A stretch of 64,000 nt of DNA, taken from assembly GCA_963839515.1 (NCBI GenBank), contig CAWIVN010000020.1:186001-250000 (forward strand). The letters run 5' to 3'. Numbering within the stretch: position 1 is the first letter of the stretch; each line of letters begins with the position of its first letter. Positions 60,782 to 64,000 of the stretch are shown here, piece after piece. The notes beneath the pieces were generated by a model. That model did not search any database, was not told the origin of the DNA, and saw only the letters and a program-made list of their open reading frames with translations. A program made the position numbers and the translations under genes. The stretch comes from Fredericiella sp963839515 (GTDB lineage Bacteria > Chloroflexota > Anaerolineae > Caldilineales > Caldilineaceae).

Positions 60782-61858
60782 TTACTTCCACTTGGCGATC
60801 TTCTGCAGAACAGCGTCCGCTTCCTCGACCGAGGACGCCTCCATCTGCAGCATGACGCCTTCGGGACGCAGGTTCTCCATGAACGCGTCCATCTCCCATG
60901 GCTCCATGGTGATGTGCAGGTTCTTGCCACCATCCTGAATGCGCTTGAACACGTGCATCCAACGTGAGGCGGGCTTGGCGCCGTCGCCATAGACGAATTG
61001 AATAGCATCCAGTTGGCCGATGTCAAGCAGCGTATCCAGGTGGCGCAGCGCACCCGGCCCGTCGAGGTGGTAGATCGTGCGGTCCAGCCATGCGATTTCG
61101 GCCAGCAGTTCGGGCAGGAAGAACTCGCGGTACATGTCGGTCGAAACCATGATCGAGAAGTCGCAGGAAGGAATATAGTAGCGGCCGTCCGTGCAGTAGA
61201 GCGGCAGCCAGGCCGAGGTGACGGTCTGGCCGGCCGCCAGCATCAGGTCGCGCTGCATGTTGTAGAAGTCGAAAAACGCCCAGAAGATCTGCCGCATCAG
61301 CGCATGCACCTCTTCCGGAGCGTCCATCAGGTCGACGCAAAACTGCTGTGGATCGCGAAATGAGGCGGCCAGGTCCGCGCCGGGGTGAATGTCGGTGAGC
61401 CCGGTGATCCACTTATCCTGGCCCATTTCCAGCGACAGCCGCTGCATCGCCAGGATGGTCTGCAGATAGGGGCTTTTCTCGTCGATGACGAGTTTGGGGA
61501 TGTCGTTCCAGTCATGCAGGATAGGCTTGGACCACGAGGTGGATTCGCCAAAGGTGAGCGACGCGCCCATGCAGGCCGTCAGAATCTCCGGTCCCAGGTT
61601 AGGCCAGACCATCGGCAGCCCGTCGCCCGCCCAATAGGTATTGGCGGCGGCAATGGCGCCCGACTCGACGACATATTCCACGTCCATCCAGCGCTCAGCC
61701 AGCGAGGCGTGCTGCTTCTGCGGCAGCGGCTGGGGATTAGGCTTGGGCGCCGTCAGCAGCACCGGCGGCCGATCCAGAATCGCCTTGTTCCAGTACGCCT
61801 CCATACGCGCACAGGCCTGACTTGCGTCAGGCTTGTACAATAGATTCAGTTCCTTCAT
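60782..61858 (-). CDS. uroporphyrinogen decarboxylase-like (URO-D/MtaA superfamily) protein
   Basis: 358 residues of the URO-D/methyltransferase TIM-barrel superfamily. Visible features are WITGLTDIHPGADLAASFRDPQQF, the central DLMDAPEEVHALM, and a barrel end with HLDGPGALRHLDTLL and HITMEPWEMDAFMENL. It lacks the N-terminal arginine-rich block of true HemE, so haem synthesis is unlikely. Homologues in sugar or methylamine loci act on unknown substrates, some as corrinoid methyltransferases. AAGG about 8 bases before the ATG at 61858 supports this start over an in-frame ATG 57 bases upstream. It follows the membrane-protein gene by 37 bp in the sugar operon. Confidence 0.8.
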   Translation of the reverse strand: MKELNLLYKPDASQACARMEAYWNKAILDRPPVLLTAPKPNPQPLPQKQHASLAERWMDVEYVVESGAIAAANTYWAGDGLPMVWPNLGPEILTACMGASLTFGESTSWSKPILHDWNDIPKLVIDEKSPYLQTILAMQRLSLEMGQDKWITGLTDIHPGADLAASFRDPQQFCVDLMDAPEEVHALMRQIFWAFFDFYNMQRDLMLAAGQTVTSAWLPLYCTDGRYYIPSCDFSIMVSTDMYREFFLPELLAEIAWLDRTIYHLDGPGALRHLDTLLDIGQLDAIQFVYGDGAKPASRWMHVFKRIQDGGKNLHITMEPWEMDAFMENLRPEGVMLQMEASSVEEADAVLQKIAKWK

Positions 61859-61895
61859 TTTTTTGCCTTGCTTCCTTTTATTTGATCGAGCCGAC

Positions 61896-62687
61896 TCAGC
61901 TAGATGGTTTACCAAACGGCGGCATTTTGCGCAGAAATACGTGTGCTCCTACCAGGATCACTGCCATTTCAATGGCGTTCCACCAGAAATGTACGTCCAA
62001 ACGCACGGCGGTGGTGATGCCCGGCAGCCCGCAAATCCACGTATTGCGCGTCCATTCGCTGCGCGCCAGCCAGCCGTCCCGGCCGACGATTCCCGGCAGC
62101 CCCTGCGCTGGAATATTCTCGATGCCCAGCCCGCGCAGGTCGGCCAATACCATCTGGTAGCGCACAAAGGTGTAGGTGTGTTCGACGGCGTGAAAGCCGG
62201 TTACGGCCAACAGAAGCCAAACCCATACATTGCGTACGCCGCCGCGCAGCAGCAAGACCACGGCGAGAAGAACCGACCAGTTCCAGACAAAATGCACCCA
62301 TTCGGCGTTGGCCGGCGACAGCAAGCCGCTCGACTGGCGCATGGTCCAATAAAGAGCATGATACTGTGTCCACTGTGCCAGGTGTTCGAGCGTGTGCAGC
62401 CCCTGGGCGCTGACCAAGATGCTCAGAATCATGATCGTCGTGCCGTAGGCGCGCTTGTCGTCGCGCCACTTGAGCACGCCCGCCGGCAGCATCACCACCA
62501 GCACCAACGCCGTTGCCATCCACAGGGGCAGCCAGCGGTTGTAGACGGCCATCGTGCTGACGCTCAGCGCCAACACAAACGAGCCCACGACCAAGCCTGT
62601 GTAGCGACCAGGATCGAGCAGGCGCAGGAGGGGGAATGCCTCACGCAGGCGCACGGGCTGCTGCTCAGCGCGCAGTGTCTGCTGCAT
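61896..62687 (-). CDS. polytopic membrane protein with conserved-looking His/Glu motifs
   Basis: 263 residues, about six to seven TM helices. Paired His and Glu residues inside helices stand out: LHTLEHLAQW, WVHFVWNW, FHAVEHTYTFVRY and DVHFWWNAIEM, with a His near the C-terminus (VGAHVFL). Two HxxEH-like patterns suggest a metal-binding site, as in membrane oxidases or hydrolases, but I recognise no family. The start at 62687 is preferred because it leaves 4 bp after the permease stop and has AAGGG upstream. Its place between an ABC permease and the URO-D-like gene implies a role linked to the imported carbohydrate. Confidence 0.7.
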   Translation of the reverse strand: MQQTLRAEQQPVRLREAFPLLRLLDPGRYTGLVVGSFVLALSVSTMAVYNRWLPLWMATALVLVVMLPAGVLKWRDDKRAYGTTIMILSILVSAQGLHTLEHLAQWTQYHALYWTMRQSSGLLSPANAEWVHFVWNWSVLLAVVLLLRGGVRNVWVWLLLAVTGFHAVEHTYTFVRYQMVLADLRGLGIENIPAQGLPGIVGRDGWLARSEWTRNTWICGLPGITTAVRLDVHFWWNAIEMAVILVGAHVFLRKMPPFGKPSS

Positions 62688-62691
62688 ATGC

Positions 62692-63564
62692 CTAACCCTT
62701 GGTTGCACCAAGCGTCAATCCTTGGATAAAGTAGCGCTGGAGAAACAGGAAGACGAGCACGGTGGGCATTGTAGCAATGAGTGAACCGGCGATGATAACC
62801 GTCCAATCCTGGATGTATTGGCCTTGCAGGGCAGCGAGACCCGTAGTGACTGGTTTGAGGGCATCATTCTGAATCAGTATCAATGCCCACAGGAAGTCGT
62901 TGAAGATCCAGGTGAACTCCAGCGTGGCGATAGCAGCGATAGCGGGCAGTGATAGCGGCAACATAATTCGCCCGTATATACGGAACTCACCGCAGCCATC
63001 CATGCGCGCCGCCTCCAGAATTTCGCCGGGGATCGTGCGCATATAGTTACGCAGAATGAAGGTGCAGAAGCCAAGTTGAAAAGCGCTGTGAATCATGATT
63101 ACGGCCAAGTAGCTGTCGTAGATGCCAAGCCAGTCACTGAGGCGGAAGACAGGCAGCAGCAGGATCTGGAAAGGAAGCATCATGCCGGCGACAAATACAA
63201 ATAGGATCAGCCGCTCGCCGGGAAACTTGAAGCGCGCCAATGCAAAGCCAGCCAGCGAGGAAAAGAACAGCGTGATGACCAAGGAAGGCAAGGTAATGAT
63301 GAAGCTGTTCGGCAGATAATGCGACAGGCCGCCGCGATTCCAAGCCTCGATAAAGCTGTCGAATGAGATCTTGCTGGGTAACGACCAGATGCCTTGAGCA
63401 ATAATCTCGCTGTTCGAGCGTAAGGAGGTGATCAACGCAACCAGCACGGGCACCAGCCACAACGCGGTGAGCAGGTAGACGACTATGTACAGGACCACGC
63501 GCAGGCTCGGTCCGGACCGTTTGGCAGGCGTCACAGGTGTAGTCGTGGCAGTCGTTGTAGTCAT
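62692..63564 (-). CDS. carbohydrate ABC transporter permease (MalG type)
   Basis: 290 residues, six TM helices. The EAA loop that docks to the ATPase reads EAARMDGCGEFRIYGRIMLPLSLP, placed about 80 residues from the end as usual. The N-terminal Thr-rich tail precedes TM1 (VVLYIVVYLLTALWLVPVLVAL). It is the second permease of a CUT1-type sugar or oligosaccharide importer and follows the MalF-type gene by 10 bp. The substrate-binding protein gene is presumably just outside the window. Confidence 0.94.
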   Translation of the reverse strand: MTTTTATTTPVTPAKRSGPSLRVVLYIVVYLLTALWLVPVLVALITSLRSNSEIIAQGIWSLPSKISFDSFIEAWNRGGLSHYLPNSFIITLPSLVITLFFSSLAGFALARFKFPGERLILFVFVAGMMLPFQILLLPVFRLSDWLGIYDSYLAVIMIHSAFQLGFCTFILRNYMRTIPGEILEAARMDGCGEFRIYGRIMLPLSLPAIAAIATLEFTWIFNDFLWALILIQNDALKPVTTGLAALQGQYIQDWTVIIAGSLIATMPTVLVFLFLQRYFIQGLTLGATKG

Positions 63565-63574
63565 GATAGCCTCG

Positions 63575-64000
63575 CTAGTATTCCAACTCCGTGCTGAGTG
63601 TGCGCCAAAGATAGATAAAGATAAATACCGCGCTGATTAAGAAGAGCATCACCGCAATCGCGGCGCCGTAGCCCATCTTGTAATTATTGAACGCTTCGAT
63701 ATACATGAAGTTGGCGAGCACGGTAGAGGCGTTGCCTGGTCCTCCACGCGTCATAATATAGACCAGGTCAAAGGAACGCAGTGAGTCGATCACGCTGATG
63801 ACTACTACCACGACGGTCACCGGGTTGAGCAACGGTAGAATGACATTGCGAAAGGTTTGCCAACCAGTGCAGCCGTCGACGCGGGAGGCGTCGATCAGCG
63901 ACGGGTCCACACCTTGCAGCCCGGCCAGGTAGAGCGTCATTACGTATCCTACCTGGCGCCAGATCGCAGCGGCAATGATGCACCACGTAGCGAGCCAGGG
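63575..64000 (-). CDS. carbohydrate ABC transporter permease (MalF type), C-terminal part
   Basis: The frame is open to the window edge at 64000. Readable sequence starts PWLATWCIIAAAIWRQVGYV and runs through MTLYLAGLQGVDPSLIDASRVDG (the MalF EAA-type loop), the ILPLLNPVTVVVVVISVIDSLRSFDLVYIMTRGGPG block and the last TM helix. The ATG at 63940 is internal, not the true start. It is the first permease of the importer pair; the N-terminal half lies outside the window. Confidence 0.93.
   Translation of the reverse strand, partial: PWLATWCIIAAAIWRQVGYVMTLYLAGLQGVDPSLIDASRVDGCTGWQTFRNVILPLLNPVTVVVVVISVIDSLRSFDLVYIMTRGGPGNASTVLANFMYIEAFNNYKMGYGAAIAVMLFLISAVFIFIYLWRTLSTELEY

Overview
The window is about 64 kb of a GC-rich bacterial chromosome. 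The best guess for the host is a Chloroflexota bacterium (Caldilinea/Anaerolineae-like). This rests on a DUF6391-type protein, folate-dependent TrmFO, an MrfA/DUF1998 helicase, SH3/TolB and Asp-box secreted proteins, GT-C proteins with C-terminal beta-sandwiches, secreted proteins ending in a short aromatic-Leu-Pro motif, and a DUF5107-TPR/GH2/uroporphyrinogen-decarboxylase-like sugar locus. It is an inference from gene content, not proof. No rRNA, tRNA, CRISPR array, insertion sequence or phage gene was recognised.

Layout. 1-10 kb: housekeeping and repair genes, namely an NTF2-like fragment, an M28-peptidase-like protein that has lost its zinc ligands, pyrimidine-nucleoside phosphorylase, a lipocalin/SnoaL protein, a 2-TM channel-like protein, trmFO and an SDR oxidoreductase. 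A divergent pair follows: an MrfA-like helicase with an inserted HNH motif, and an AlkZ-like winged-helix glycosylase. Both families are linked to DNA crosslink repair.

10.2-28.2 kb: the centrepiece, an 18-kb polyunsaturated fatty acid (Pfa) synthase-type locus. It encodes a PfaD enoyl reductase; a KS-AT-ACPx3-KR-DH megasynthase interrupted by an apparent +1 frameshift near 15700; and a 3047-residue KS-CLF-AT-DH-DH-DH'-acyltransferase protein. The order and the fused acyltransferase match, from memory, the three-gene myxobacterial (terrestrial) PUFA synthases rather than the marine pfaABCDE type. The operon ends at a strong bidirectional terminator.

28.3-40 kb: a large secreted ExeM/NucH-type nuclease, then a two-component system followed by a MacAB-like ABC exporter, an HlyD-like adaptor and a membrane-anchored SH3/TolB propeller protein. 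Similar tandem 11-bp elements lie upstream of the regulator and of the ABC genes.

40-54.4 kb: a GT-C-like membrane protein, a universal stress protein and NRAMP Mn/Fe transporter operon, a small membrane protein, a secreted ten-Asp-box propeller, transketolase, a DUF6391 protein, holA and recF (overlapping), and an aldo/keto reductase. Several very clear terminators separate the units.

54.5-64 kb: a minus-strand carbohydrate locus: two ABC sugar permeases (one cut by the window edge), a His-rich membrane protein, a uroporphyrinogen-decarboxylase-like protein, a DUF5107-TPR protein and a GH2 glycosidase. The importer probably feeds oligosaccharides to the GH2 enzyme. No intergenic gap exceeds about 300 bases.
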